Assembly: GCA_023450085.1 (NCBI GenBank) | Contig: JAEXHI010000010.1 | Coordinates: 1 to 64,000 of the forward strand | Length of the DNA stretch: 64,000 bases | From: Bacteroidota bacterium | GTDB taxonomy: Bacteria > Bacteroidota > Bacteroidia > Sphingobacteriales > Sphingobacteriaceae | Direction: 5' to 3' | Shown here: one piece after another, positions 33,655-42,406 of the stretch | Layout of the letters: each line of letters opens with the position of its first letter | Numbering within the stretch: position 1 is the first letter of the stretch | Program-made: the position numbers and the translations under genes | The notes under the pieces: generated by a model | What the model was told of the DNA's origin: nothing | The model's input: only the letters and a program-made list of their open reading frames with translations | Databases searched by the model: none

Positions 33655-34359
33655 ATGAAATATAATCATATCAAAAAAATATTAATCCTGGTCACCATAT
33701 TAGCGGTACCAGGATTTTTATATTATTTACTACAGGACAAGGGTAAAAATCGATACAAGCCTTTACCCATTTATGGTCCAAAACAGGTCGCATCAACCTT
33801 CCATTTGGTAAGGGGAAAGCAAATTCCAGATACCATTTATCACCTTGTGGATGATTTTGCCTTAACGAATCAAAATGGTGATAAAACCACTTTGCAAACT
33901 TGGAAAGGGAAAGTAGTGGTGTTGAACCTTTTTTACACACAGGTGAATTCTGACGGCGCTAAAACGTCAATGAAAGCCATGCAAGGTTTCAATGAGATGT
34001 ACCAAAATAACCATATGGTACACTTGGCCAGTATCAGTGTAGATAGCAAGGACGATCTTAAAGCAATAGCTGATATCGCTAAAAGCCAAAATGCAATAGC
34101 GCAAAAATGGGATTTTTTGATAGGCGATTCAACAGCAGTAAATCAACTGGTAAAACGCTCACTGCTATTGGATGCGGTTGATAATAGTACTCAAAGTGAG
34201 CGAAAATTTTTGTACAGCAATAAAATAGTACTATTAGACTCTCAACATCGCATCAGAGGTTTCTACGAAGCCAATAATCAGGAAGCCTTATCTAAATTAG
34301 ACGACGAAATTAAAGTACTTATCGCCGAAGAATTAAGAAATATCAAAGACGGTAGATAA
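33655..34359 (+). CDS. SCO1/SenC-like protein lacking copper ligands
   Basis: A 234-aa protein with one N-terminal membrane helix and a thioredoxin fold of the SCO family (FALTNQNGDKTTLQTWKGKVVVLNLFYT...; LASISVDSKDD; IVLLDSQHRIRGFYEA). SCO proteins normally deliver Cu to CuA through CxxxC plus a His. Here the CxxxC positions are Val97 and Gly101 (TQVNSDGA), the usual His is replaced in YSNKIVLLD, and the whole protein has no cysteine. Copper transfer by the usual chemistry is therefore ruled out; a structural or chaperone role in oxidase assembly is a guess based on position. Confidence 0.8.
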   Translation: MKYNHIKKILILVTILAVPGFLYYLLQDKGKNRYKPLPIYGPKQVASTFHLVRGKQIPDTIYHLVDDFALTNQNGDKTTLQTWKGKVVVLNLFYTQVNSDGAKTSMKAMQGFNEMYQNNHMVHLASISVDSKDDLKAIADIAKSQNAIAQKWDFLIGDSTAVNQLVKRSLLLDAVDNSTQSERKFLYSNKIVLLDSQHRIRGFYEANNQEALSKLDDEIKVLIAEELRNIKDGR

Positions 34360-34385
34360 TAGCATAAAAAGAGTAAGGAATAAAG

Positions 34386-34925
34386 ATGGAAAATACATTA
34401 GAACAGAAATATAACAAATGGATTGTAGTGCTTTCGGTAGCTATTCCGTTAGTAGTGGCTTTGTTATTTGGCGTTAATTTGAGAAAGTTAGGGTATGATG
34501 TACAACCGTTAAGCTTTTTGCCACCTATTTATGCGACCATTAATGGAATTACCGCAATCGTATTGCTTGTAGCGGTTTGGGCAATTAAAAACGGGAAACG
34601 CAAGCTGCACGAAAACCTGATGAAATTTGCCATCGTATTATCGGTATTGTTCTTGGCCATGTATGTAGCCTATCACATGACTTCTGATTCTACCAAATTT
34701 GGGGGTGAAGGTGCTATTAAATATATTTACTACTTCATTTTAATTACGCATATCTTATTATCTATCATCATCATTCCATTTGTGCTCATTACTTATGTGA
34801 AAGCTTTGGCACAACGTTTTGATAAACATAAAAAGATAGCCAAGATCGCTTTTCCAATGTGGCTATATGTAGCCGTTACTGGCGTGGTGGTTTATCTCAT
34901 GATTTCTCCTTATTACGTTCACTAA
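34386..34925 (+). CDS. DUF420 membrane protein
   Basis: A 179-aa protein with five helices matching DUF420 (YozB/CtaM-like): FLPPIYATINGITAIVLLVAVWAIKNGKRKLHENLMKFA and ITHILLSIIIIPFVLITYVKAL. Members lie in cytochrome oxidase loci and one is needed for oxidase maturation in other phyla. Here it closes the act-cox block, 26 bp after the SCO-like gene. Confidence 0.88.
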   Translation: MENTLEQKYNKWIVVLSVAIPLVVALLFGVNLRKLGYDVQPLSFLPPIYATINGITAIVLLVAVWAIKNGKRKLHENLMKFAIVLSVLFLAMYVAYHMTSDSTKFGGEGAIKYIYYFILITHILLSIIIIPFVLITYVKALAQRFDKHKKIAKIAFPMWLYVAVTGVVVYLMISPYYVH

Positions 34926-35060
34926 AAGGATTACGGCAGTATATAAAGGCCGTTTAATATACGGTAAACTGAATTTTTAGCGCTCGATTTTGTAAAAAAT
35001 CTGTAGCTTTTTGCTATAATTCTTATCTTAGAACATAGCAATTTATAATTATTCAGAAGG

Positions 35061-35651
35061 GTGGGAAAAGGAACCGTAGAAAGTTTACAACTAATGTTGG
35101 ACAAAGGCAATAAAAGAGCCTTTACGGATTTCTATAGCCAATATTTTAAGCGACTATTAATTGAGAGCGATAAATATGTAAAAGATATTTACGTGGCAGA
35201 GGAAGTGGTGCAAGATGTTTTCCTGAAAATATGGGAACGTTCAGATGACCTTACTCAAATACAATCCATTAAATCTTATTTATACCGTTCGGTAATTAAC
35301 GCATCTATCAACTATGTGAATAGGCAGAAAAATTTGGAACTGCATCATCAAAAAATTGTAGATGAGTTTACTGAAGACCAAGCCGATCAATTGGATGAAG
35401 AGAATGAATTAATTGTATTGTTGTACGACGAGATTGAAAAGCTTCCTCCAAAATGTAAAGAAATCTTTAAGATGAACAGATTCGAGCGATTGAAATATAG
35501 AGAAATCGCCTTAAAGTTGGACCTTTCCGAAAAAACGGTTGAAAATCATATTGGCAATGCATTAAAACTTTTGAGAGAGGCCATGCTCAAAAAAAGAAAT
35601 TCTGAAATTGGCAATTCTATAAGATTATTTCAGCTTTTATTCTTTTTTTAA
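35061..35651 (+). CDS. ECF RNA polymerase sigma factor
   Basis: A 196-aa sigma-70 group 4 protein: region 2 DFYSQYFKRLLIESDKYVKDIYVAEEVVQDVFLKIWERSDD and region 4 LPPKCKEIFKMNRFERLKYREIALKLDLSEKTVENHIGNAL. It belongs to the group paired with FecR anti-sigma factors and STN-type TonB receptors, here the next two genes. The start shown is GTG at 35061; an ATG at 35094 is possible. The C-terminal FQLLFFF is hydrophobic. Confidence 0.93.
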   Translation: MGKGTVESLQLMLDKGNKRAFTDFYSQYFKRLLIESDKYVKDIYVAEEVVQDVFLKIWERSDDLTQIQSIKSYLYRSVINASINYVNRQKNLELHHQKIVDEFTEDQADQLDEENELIVLLYDEIEKLPPKCKEIFKMNRFERLKYREIALKLDLSEKTVENHIGNALKLLREAMLKKRNSEIGNSIRLFQLLFFF

Positions 35652-35718
35652 AAAAAGTTCAAGATTGACTAGGGGTTTTTTCTTGGGTATTTGTCTTAGA
35701 GAATACCAAACAAACAAG

Positions 35719-36948
35719 ATGACTAACCAGCCAGAAATACTTGCTCTAATTGCAAAGCATTTGGACTATCCAAATGACTTAGAATGTAAAGCCCAAGTTG
35801 ATCAATTTCGAGAACAATCTGCAGAAAATGAGGCATTCTACCTTAACCTAGAAAAGGTATGGCATTTGTCTGGTAAAGCGGCTCTATTATCTAAAGTAAA
35901 CGATAATCAAGTAGCCGAAAGATTTGAAAAACGACTAACTAATGAAAAGCAAAATCTCCCAGCTAAGCAAATTAAGCTTTCACGTGCCACAGTAATACTA
36001 AGATGGGCGGCCGCTGCAGTGATTTTATTGACTTTAGGTTCGGTGATCTATTTATATTCTGGCAGTAAAAATCTATTTCAAAAGCAAAAGAATTATGCTT
36101 CCGATGCTGTCCCAGGAAGTAATAAAGCAATATTGGTCTTAGCTGACGGACGTAAAATTTCCTTGAGCGATATCAATAACGGTGACGTAGCTAAAGAAGC
36201 AGGTTTATCGATCACAAAAACAGCCGATGGACAGTTGGTTTATCATTTGCTAGAAGCCCCTAACTTATCGAAGAAAGACGGAGAAGATATTTATAACACC
36301 ATCGAAACGCCAAGGGGTGGGATGTGGCAGGTGCGTTTGCCCGACGGCACGTCTGTTTGGCTCAATGCCGTTTCGTCTATCACTTATCCATTATCTTTTT
36401 CAAAAGGTAAAAAGAGAATAGTGTCGTTGAAAGGAGAAGCTTATTTTGAGGTGGCTCAAGATAAAGAGCATCCTTTCGTAGTAAAAACCTCAAAGCAAGA
36501 GGTAGAAGTTTTGGGAACACATTTTAATATTAATGCTTACGATGATGAAGCTACGGTGGCAACGACTTTGTTAGAGGGAAGTATTAAAGTACAATCATAT
36601 CAAGCTGGGCAGCCAGCTAATATTTTAGTTCCTGGGGAACAATCTATTTTAAGTGCTAATGGAATCAATATTAAACAGGTAGATGCTACGGAGTCTATAG
36701 ATTGGAAAAATGGATATTTCATGTTTAATAACGAAAAGCAGGAGAGCATCATGCGTAAAATATCTAGATGGTATAATGTGCAGATAGAATATGCTGATCC
36801 AAAAGCAAGAGAAGTAGTGTATTATGGCAGCGTAAGCCGTTTTGACAATGTATCCAGAGTGCTGAGGAAGTTCGAGCAAACTGGAGAAGTAAGATTTGAA
36901 ATCAACAAAAATAAAATAGTTGTGTATCGAGATGAAGATGCTGACTAG
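35719..36948 (+). CDS. FecR-type anti-sigma factor
   Basis: A 409-aa protein: cytoplasmic N-terminal part (about 1-85), one membrane helix (AAAAVILLTLGSVIYLYSG, about 95-115), then a periplasmic FecR domain (TPRGGMWQVRLPDGTSVWLNAVSSITYP, VSLKGEAYFEVAQDKEHPFVV, VEVLGTHFNINAYDD) and a C-terminal DUF4974-like segment (ESIMRKISRWYNVQIEY). It holds the ECF sigma factor until the SusC receptor signals. The ATG at 35719 fits better than 35665, which adds an unrelated leader. Confidence 0.93.
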   Translation: MTNQPEILALIAKHLDYPNDLECKAQVDQFREQSAENEAFYLNLEKVWHLSGKAALLSKVNDNQVAERFEKRLTNEKQNLPAKQIKLSRATVILRWAAAAVILLTLGSVIYLYSGSKNLFQKQKNYASDAVPGSNKAILVLADGRKISLSDINNGDVAKEAGLSITKTADGQLVYHLLEAPNLSKKDGEDIYNTIETPRGGMWQVRLPDGTSVWLNAVSSITYPLSFSKGKKRIVSLKGEAYFEVAQDKEHPFVVKTSKQEVEVLGTHFNINAYDDEATVATTLLEGSIKVQSYQAGQPANILVPGEQSILSANGINIKQVDATESIDWKNGYFMFNNEKQESIMRKISRWYNVQIEYADPKAREVVYYGSVSRFDNVSRVLRKFEQTGEVRFEINKNKIVVYRDEDAD

Positions 36949-37023
36949 AAGATTAACCACCTTTTAGTTTAAAAATATATACAACACAATAAATTAATCA
37001 ACTAAATCAAAAAACTATTAAGA

Positions 37024-37050
37024 ATGAAAAAAAATCAACAAAGCCCCTAG
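37024..37050 (+). other. Eight-codon mini-ORF in the susC leader
   Basis: ATG AAA AAA AAT CAA CAA AGC CCC TAG lies in the 278-bp leader between fecR and susC, 18 nt before a strong hairpin. It is a candidate leader peptide, with no other support. Confidence 0.25.
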
Positions 37051-37064
37051 CAGAATGTCTCTGT

Positions 37065-37136
37065 AATAAACAGAAAAGGGGTGCTACCAACACCCGCTTT
37101 CCGTTTATCTGTTTAACCCTCGCCGGCTGAGCCGGA
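37065..37136 (+). promoter_or_regulatory. Structured leader upstream of susC
   Basis: Outer stem AAACAGA (37068-37074) with TCTGTTT (37108-37114), inner stem AAAGGGGTG with CACCCGCTTT, then a second hairpin CCGGC-TGA-GCCGG (37123-37135). No long T run follows, so it is not a plain terminator. It could control stability or translation of the receptor mRNA. Confidence 0.45.
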
Positions 37137-37226
37137 AATCGATTGGGATCAATTTTTATTGGATTAACCGCGAAATACATTTTAGCGCTTAAACAAATCT
37201 GTATTTCGCAAAAAACAGACTATCAA

Positions 37227-40200
37227 ATGTATAGAAATTATACCAAACTTCTATGTAACCATCCCGGCTACATACCAAAATTATTATTTATGATGAAGTT
37301 AGTAACATTCATATTGCTTGTATCCTTTGTACAGGTGAGCGCTGCTTCGTTTGGTCAATCAGTAACCCTTAAAGAAAAAAGGGTAACGCTTGAGAAAATT
37401 ATTAAAGAAATAAAAAAGCAAGCTGGTTATGATGTGCTATTATCTACCAACAAAATTAAAAGCAGCACTGTAGTAAATGCCGGATTTAGTAACACACCTG
37501 TACAAGAGGTGATGGACAAAATTTTGGCAGGTAAGGATCTTACTTATTCTATTGAGGATATGACCATTTTGGTCAAACAAAAAGAAAAATCTTTTATAGA
37601 TAAAATTGCTGATTTTTTTGCCGCAGTTAAAATCATGGGGGTCGTTAAAGACCGAAAAAATGGTCAGCCCGTACCCGGTGTTAGTGTAATCATTAAAGGC
37701 ACAAACAACGTGGTAATAACCAATGAAAAAGGAGAATACCAACTTACTGCGCCAGATGATGCAACTTTGGTTTTCAAATATATAGGTTACAAAACCGAAG
37801 AAGTAGCTGTAAATGGAAGAAGTAGAATTGATATTTCTTTAGATGAGGATGCTAACGACCTTAAAGAAGTAAACATCGTATCTACTGGTTTTCAAAATAT
37901 CAATAAAAAATTATTTACGGGTGCGGCTACGGCACTTAAAGGTTCAGATGTAAAACAAGATGGTATTACGGATGTTAGCCGTATGTTAGAAGGGCGTGTA
38001 GCAGGGGTATCAGTACAAAATGTTTCGGGTACTTTTGGTGCGGCACCTAAAATCCGTGTTCGTGGAGCAACCTCAATTACCGGAGAAAACAAACCACTAT
38101 GGGTTGTGGATGGTGTGATTTTGGAAGACGTTGTGAATATTTCCAATGAGCAACTTTCATCTGGAGATATCAGTACTTTAATTGGTTCATCAGTAGCAGG
38201 TATTAATGCCGATGACATTGAGAGCTTTAATATTTTGAAAGATGCGGCAGCTACAGCACAATATGGTGCCAGAGCGATGAATGGTGTGGTAGTAATTACC
38301 ACTAAAAAAGGCCGTATCGGTAAGCCGTTGGTTTCTTATACAGGAAATTTCTCTACCTATCTAAAGCCTACCTATAGTGACTATAATATCATGAACTCCT
38401 CTGACCAGATGTCGGTTTACTCGGAGTTGTCAAGAAAAGGCTGGTTAAATCATTCCGATGCTTCAAGAGCTGCTGATGGAGGAGTTTTCACCAAGATGTA
38501 TCAGCTCATTAATACTTATGATGCTACTTCAGGCCAATTTGGCTTAGCCAACACCCCAGAAGCTAGAAATGCTTTCTTGTCTCGCTATGCCTTAGCCAAC
38601 ACTAATTGGTTTGATGTGCTTTTCAAAAATTCTTTGATGCAAGAACATGGGATTAGCGTTTCTTCTGGAACTGATAAATCTCAACTCTATTTCTCAACAA
38701 GTTATTTGAATGATAATGGTTGGGCAGCAGGAAATAGCGTAGAACGTTATACTGCTAACGTGAATGCACTTTTTAATTTATCAGATAAATTAACGCTTAA
38801 CTTTATTACTACAGGTTCTATTCGTAACCAAAAAGCTCCAGGTACCATTGGACGTGTGAGCAATCCTGTGGAAGGAAAATATTCGAGAGATTTTGATATC
38901 AACCCTTTCAGTTATGCTTTAAATACCAGTAGAACTTTAACGGCTTTTGATGAAAATGGAAACAGAGAGAGTTTTACCAGAAACTTTGCGGATTTTAACA
39001 TCTTAAATGAACTGGATAATAATACTCTTGATCTTTCAATGCTTGATTTTAAGCTTCAAGGAGGATTGGGGTATAAATTTGCGAAAAACTTCAAGTATGA
39101 TTTTTTAGCCTCAATGAGATATGTGAAAAGTGGAAACGAGCATAAGGTTAGAGAAAATTCAAACATGGCTAATGCTTATAGAGCCAATGGAGACTCTTAT
39201 ATCCAAGATAACAACCGTTTCTTATTTAGAGATCCAGAGCATCCTGAATTACAGCCGGTTGTAGTACTTCCTTATGGTGGTTTTTATAATACTACTGATG
39301 ATTTCTTAAAATCTTACATGGTTCGTAACTCATTAGAATTTGATAAAGCGATTAATGATAAACATCTGATTAACGTTTATGCTTTCCAAGAAATGAGGAT
39401 GGCTAACCGCCAAACTAGAGGAATGATCGGTTACGGTTATCAATTTGACAAAGGTGGAGTGCCTTTTATTGATCCAAATATTGTAAGACAAGCCATCCTG
39501 AATAATCTTAATTATTTTTCAATGAATCACAGATATGATCGTTTTGCAGCATTTATGGCAAGAGCGGCATATTCATATGATGGAAAATATTCGTTCAACA
39601 TGACAGGAAGGTATGATGGATCAAACCAATTGGGTAGCTCAGCTACTGCTAGGTGGTTACCAACTTGGAATATTTCAGGTGCTTGGAATATCGATAGGGA
39701 AGAATTCTATCAAAAAGAAACTGGATTAAATAAAATCTTAAATCGTGCAACGATTAGAGCTACTTACGGTTTAACCGCAAGTTTAGGTAGTGCAACTAAC
39801 TCGGCATTAGTGTTGAGAAATGCAAGTGCTTTAAGACCATACTCTAATGAAAAAGAGTCGGTAATGAACATCGAGTATATCGAAAACAGAGACTTGACTT
39901 GGGAAAAACAATATGAAACTAATATTGGTGTTGATTTAGGTTTTTTTAAAGACAAACTGAACTTAACCGTTGATTTGTATAACAGAAATGGCTTTGATCT
40001 GATCAGCCCCTTGAGAACATCTGGTATTGGTGGTCAGTATCTAACTACGGCAAACTATGCCAATATGAACTCTAAAGGTATTGAGGTAACCATTAGTGGA
40101 CCAATTCTTAAAACCAAAGATTGGAGCTGGAGAAGCAATCTGAATTTTGGTTATAATAGAAATAAAGTAACTAAACTTTCGAGCCCTCAAAGGATTTTTG

Positions 40201-40901
40201 ATTTGGTAACTGCAGACGGTGGACCTCAGGAAGGTTTCCCATACAGAGGTTTGTACTCAATTGATTTCGTAGGTTTAAATCATGATACAGGTATTCCAGA
40301 GTTCATCAATGAAAAAGGAGAGAGAAGCCGTAATGTTTATTTACAAAGCTTAGATACCAAATATCTAAAATATGAAGGACCAACTGATCCAAAATTGACC
40401 GGTGGTTTTTACAATTCAGTGAGCTACAAAGGCTTTACATTCACTACCCTATTTACCTTTTCGGCAGGGAATAAAATTAGGTTAAACCCAGTATTTGCTA
40501 CTTCTTATTCAGATCTGGATGCAATGCCAAATGAATTTAAAGATCGTTGGACCTTACCTGGCGACGAACTTAAAACTAACATCCCTTCTATTTTAGATGT
40601 AGAGGCTGCTAGCAGAATTGGAGGTACTTATCCTTATAATAACTATAACTACTCTACCGCAAGGGTTGCCGACGGAGGGTTTATCCGATTGAAACAATTG
40701 TCACTTTCTTACGCGTTGCCAGCTAATTTGCTGAAACACTTTGGTGCTAGTAATGCTTCCATTGGTGCAGTAGCCAATAACTTCTGGTTAATTTATTCAG
40801 ATAAGAAACTTAAGGGACAAGATCCAGAATTTTTTGCCTCTGGTGGTGTGGCATTGCCAATTCCAAAACAATACACATTATCGTTGAAAATAGGGTTTTA
40901 A
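37227..40901 (+). CDS. SusC/RagA TonB-dependent outer-membrane receptor with STN domain
   Basis: A 1224-aa receptor. Long signal region MYRNYTKLLCNHPGY then MMKLVTFILLVSFVQVSAASFGQ; STN (secretin/TonB N-terminal) domain about 50-130; carboxypeptidase-regulatory-like domain (VVKDRKNGQPVPGVSVIIKG...YIGYKTEEV) about 140-225; plug domain with VRGATSITGENKPLWVVDG and MNGVVVITTKKG; then a 22-strand barrel to the terminal ...LKIGF. The STN domain signals to FecR and the sigma factor. It imports a substrate captured by the SusD partner. The start at 37227 gives the typical STN-SusC N-terminus. Confidence 0.94.
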   Translation: MYRNYTKLLCNHPGYIPKLLFMMKLVTFILLVSFVQVSAASFGQSVTLKEKRVTLEKIIKEIKKQAGYDVLLSTNKIKSSTVVNAGFSNTPVQEVMDKILAGKDLTYSIEDMTILVKQKEKSFIDKIADFFAAVKIMGVVKDRKNGQPVPGVSVIIKGTNNVVITNEKGEYQLTAPDDATLVFKYIGYKTEEVAVNGRSRIDISLDEDANDLKEVNIVSTGFQNINKKLFTGAATALKGSDVKQDGITDVSRMLEGRVAGVSVQNVSGTFGAAPKIRVRGATSITGENKPLWVVDGVILEDVVNISNEQLSSGDISTLIGSSVAGINADDIESFNILKDAAATAQYGARAMNGVVVITTKKGRIGKPLVSYTGNFSTYLKPTYSDYNIMNSSDQMSVYSELSRKGWLNHSDASRAADGGVFTKMYQLINTYDATSGQFGLANTPEARNAFLSRYALANTNWFDVLFKNSLMQEHGISVSSGTDKSQLYFSTSYLNDNGWAAGNSVERYTANVNALFNLSDKLTLNFITTGSIRNQKAPGTIGRVSNPVEGKYSRDFDINPFSYALNTSRTLTAFDENGNRESFTRNFADFNILNELDNNTLDLSMLDFKLQGGLGYKFAKNFKYDFLASMRYVKSGNEHKVRENSNMANAYRANGDSYIQDNNRFLFRDPEHPELQPVVVLPYGGFYNTTDDFLKSYMVRNSLEFDKAINDKHLINVYAFQEMRMANRQTRGMIGYGYQFDKGGVPFIDPNIVRQAILNNLNYFSMNHRYDRFAAFMARAAYSYDGKYSFNMTGRYDGSNQLGSSATARWLPTWNISGAWNIDREEFYQKETGLNKILNRATIRATYGLTASLGSATNSALVLRNASALRPYSNEKESVMNIEYIENRDLTWEKQYETNIGVDLGFFKDKLNLTVDLYNRNGFDLISPLRTSGIGGQYLTTANYANMNSKGIEVTISGPILKTKDWSWRSNLNFGYNRNKVTKLSSPQRIFDLVTADGGPQEGFPYRGLYSIDFVGLNHDTGIPEFINEKGERSRNVYLQSLDTKYLKYEGPTDPKLTGGFYNSVSYKGFTFTTLFTFSAGNKIRLNPVFATSYSDLDAMPNEFKDRWTLPGDELKTNIPSILDVEAASRIGGTYPYNNYNYSTARVADGGFIRLKQLSLSYALPANLLKHFGASNASIGAVANNFWLIYSDKKLKGQDPEFFASGGVALPIPKQYTLSLKIGF

Positions 40902-40917
40902 TTTAAAATAGGAAACA

Positions 40918-42387
40918 ATGAAAAGTAACAAGATATTCATATATACAGCACTTTCAGCCCTGTTTTTCTCTACAGGCTGTAAGAAATTTTTGGAACATCA
41001 ACCCGATGACCGTACAGAGCTAAACAACCCAGTTAAAGTTGCTGAACTTTTGGCAAACGCTTATCCGCATGGTAACTATATTACGATGGCCGAGTCGATG
41101 AGCGATAACGCTGGAGATAAAGGTACTACTGGTAGAAGCCTTCCAAATTCATTAGCTTGGAACTATACTGATCAAGTGGATGCTAATTCTTTAGATACTC
41201 CGCCATTTTATTGGAACGCTTGCTACAAGGCTATTGCAGCAGCTAACTACGCGTTAGAGGCGATAGAAAAGGCGAGTGATAAATCAGCTTATGCTGCAAG
41301 TAAAGGCGAGGCTTTGGTGGCTAGAGCTTATGCTCATTTCATGTTGGTGACTTTCTTTGCAAAAGCTTATGATCCTGCAACAGCAGCAACCGATCCAGGT
41401 ATTCCTTATGTAACCACTCCCCAAAAAATTGTAGAGGGAAAGTATACCAGAGGTACTGTAGCTAGTGTGTACGAAAACATTGACAAGGACTTGACAGAAG
41501 GACTTCCACTCATTAGAAACAACTCTTACAAAGTGCCCAAATATCACTTTACCACACAAGCTGCCAATGCTTTCGCAACACGTTTTTATTTGTTTAAAAG
41601 AGATTACCCAAAAGTAATTGAGCATGCCAATGCAGTGTTCCCCGGAAATACAGCAGTAGATAATTTAAGACCTTGGAACACCACTTATAGTGGTTTAGGG
41701 TATTATGAGCTTCAGGCTTTGTATACCAATTCAACTGAGCCAGCTAACTTGTTATTACAAGAAGCCAACTCAGTATGGGGATCCAGCTATGCAGGTTACA
41801 ATTATGGTTTGAGTTCAGGAGTAAGAGCTGCCATATATAATGCAGCGAACAATCCAACTGGAAAAGCTTTGGCAATGACCACCAAAATTTTTGGAGGAAA
41901 TGAAACCGTTTATAATATTCCTAAGTTCAGAGAGCATTTTGTAAAAGAAACCATTAGTGCAAACTTTGGTGAATCTTATAATATGGTACCACTATTTACG
42001 AGTGAGGAAGTTTTGTTCAACAGAGCTGAAGCTCAAGCCATGAGAGGTAACAATGCAGCGGCTATTGCAGATTTAGATGCTTATTTATCGAAGAGAATTA
42101 CCAGTTATTCGGCAACAGCAGATAAGTTTACTGAAGCAAAAGCGCTTGCCTTCTTTCCAAATACGCCTATAAAAGATGCGTTAGTGGGTACCGTAATTAA
42201 TTTTAAACGAATGGAATTTATGCATGAAGGATTGAGGTGGTTAGATATCGTAAGATTGCAGATCCCTATTGAGCATGTCAGCTTTGATGGAAAAACCAAA
42301 ATTACATTAGGAGCAAATGATCCACGCAGGGTAGTACAAATACCACAAGACGCGATAGCGGCAGGTTTAGCTCCAAATCCTCGTTAA
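40918..42387 (+). CDS. SusD/RagB outer-membrane lipoprotein
   Basis: A 489-aa substrate-binding partner of SusC. Lipoprotein signal with Cys21 (FFSTGCKKF); N-terminal FLEHQPDDRTELNNPVKVAELLANAYP; the TPR-like core (AYAHFMLVTFFAKAYDP) and C-terminal RMEFMHEGLRWLDIVRLQIP, all typical of the RagB/SusD family. It follows susC by 16 bp. The ligand cannot be read from sequence; no glycoside hydrolase is nearby, and a peptide or protein ligand would fit the metallohydrolase next door. Confidence 0.94.
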   Translation: MKSNKIFIYTALSALFFSTGCKKFLEHQPDDRTELNNPVKVAELLANAYPHGNYITMAESMSDNAGDKGTTGRSLPNSLAWNYTDQVDANSLDTPPFYWNACYKAIAAANYALEAIEKASDKSAYAASKGEALVARAYAHFMLVTFFAKAYDPATAATDPGIPYVTTPQKIVEGKYTRGTVASVYENIDKDLTEGLPLIRNNSYKVPKYHFTTQAANAFATRFYLFKRDYPKVIEHANAVFPGNTAVDNLRPWNTTYSGLGYYELQALYTNSTEPANLLLQEANSVWGSSYAGYNYGLSSGVRAAIYNAANNPTGKALAMTTKIFGGNETVYNIPKFREHFVKETISANFGESYNMVPLFTSEEVLFNRAEAQAMRGNNAAAIADLDAYLSKRITSYSATADKFTEAKALAFFPNTPIKDALVGTVINFKRMEFMHEGLRWLDIVRLQIPIEHVSFDGKTKITLGANDPRRVVQIPQDAIAAGLAPNPR

Positions 42388-42406
42388 CCATAAAAACAAT
42401 AATGTT

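Noticed and set aside
18671..34359. Possible CRISPR array or phage insertion in the respiratory block.
   Set aside because: No regular repeat-spacer pattern, integrase or att-like direct repeats are seen; gene order is standard for act-cox loci.
37143..37226. A 28-residue N-terminal extension of the SusC reading frame.
   Set aside because: The MYRNYTK start at 37227 matches the usual N-terminus of STN-type receptors; the extension reads into the leader hairpins.
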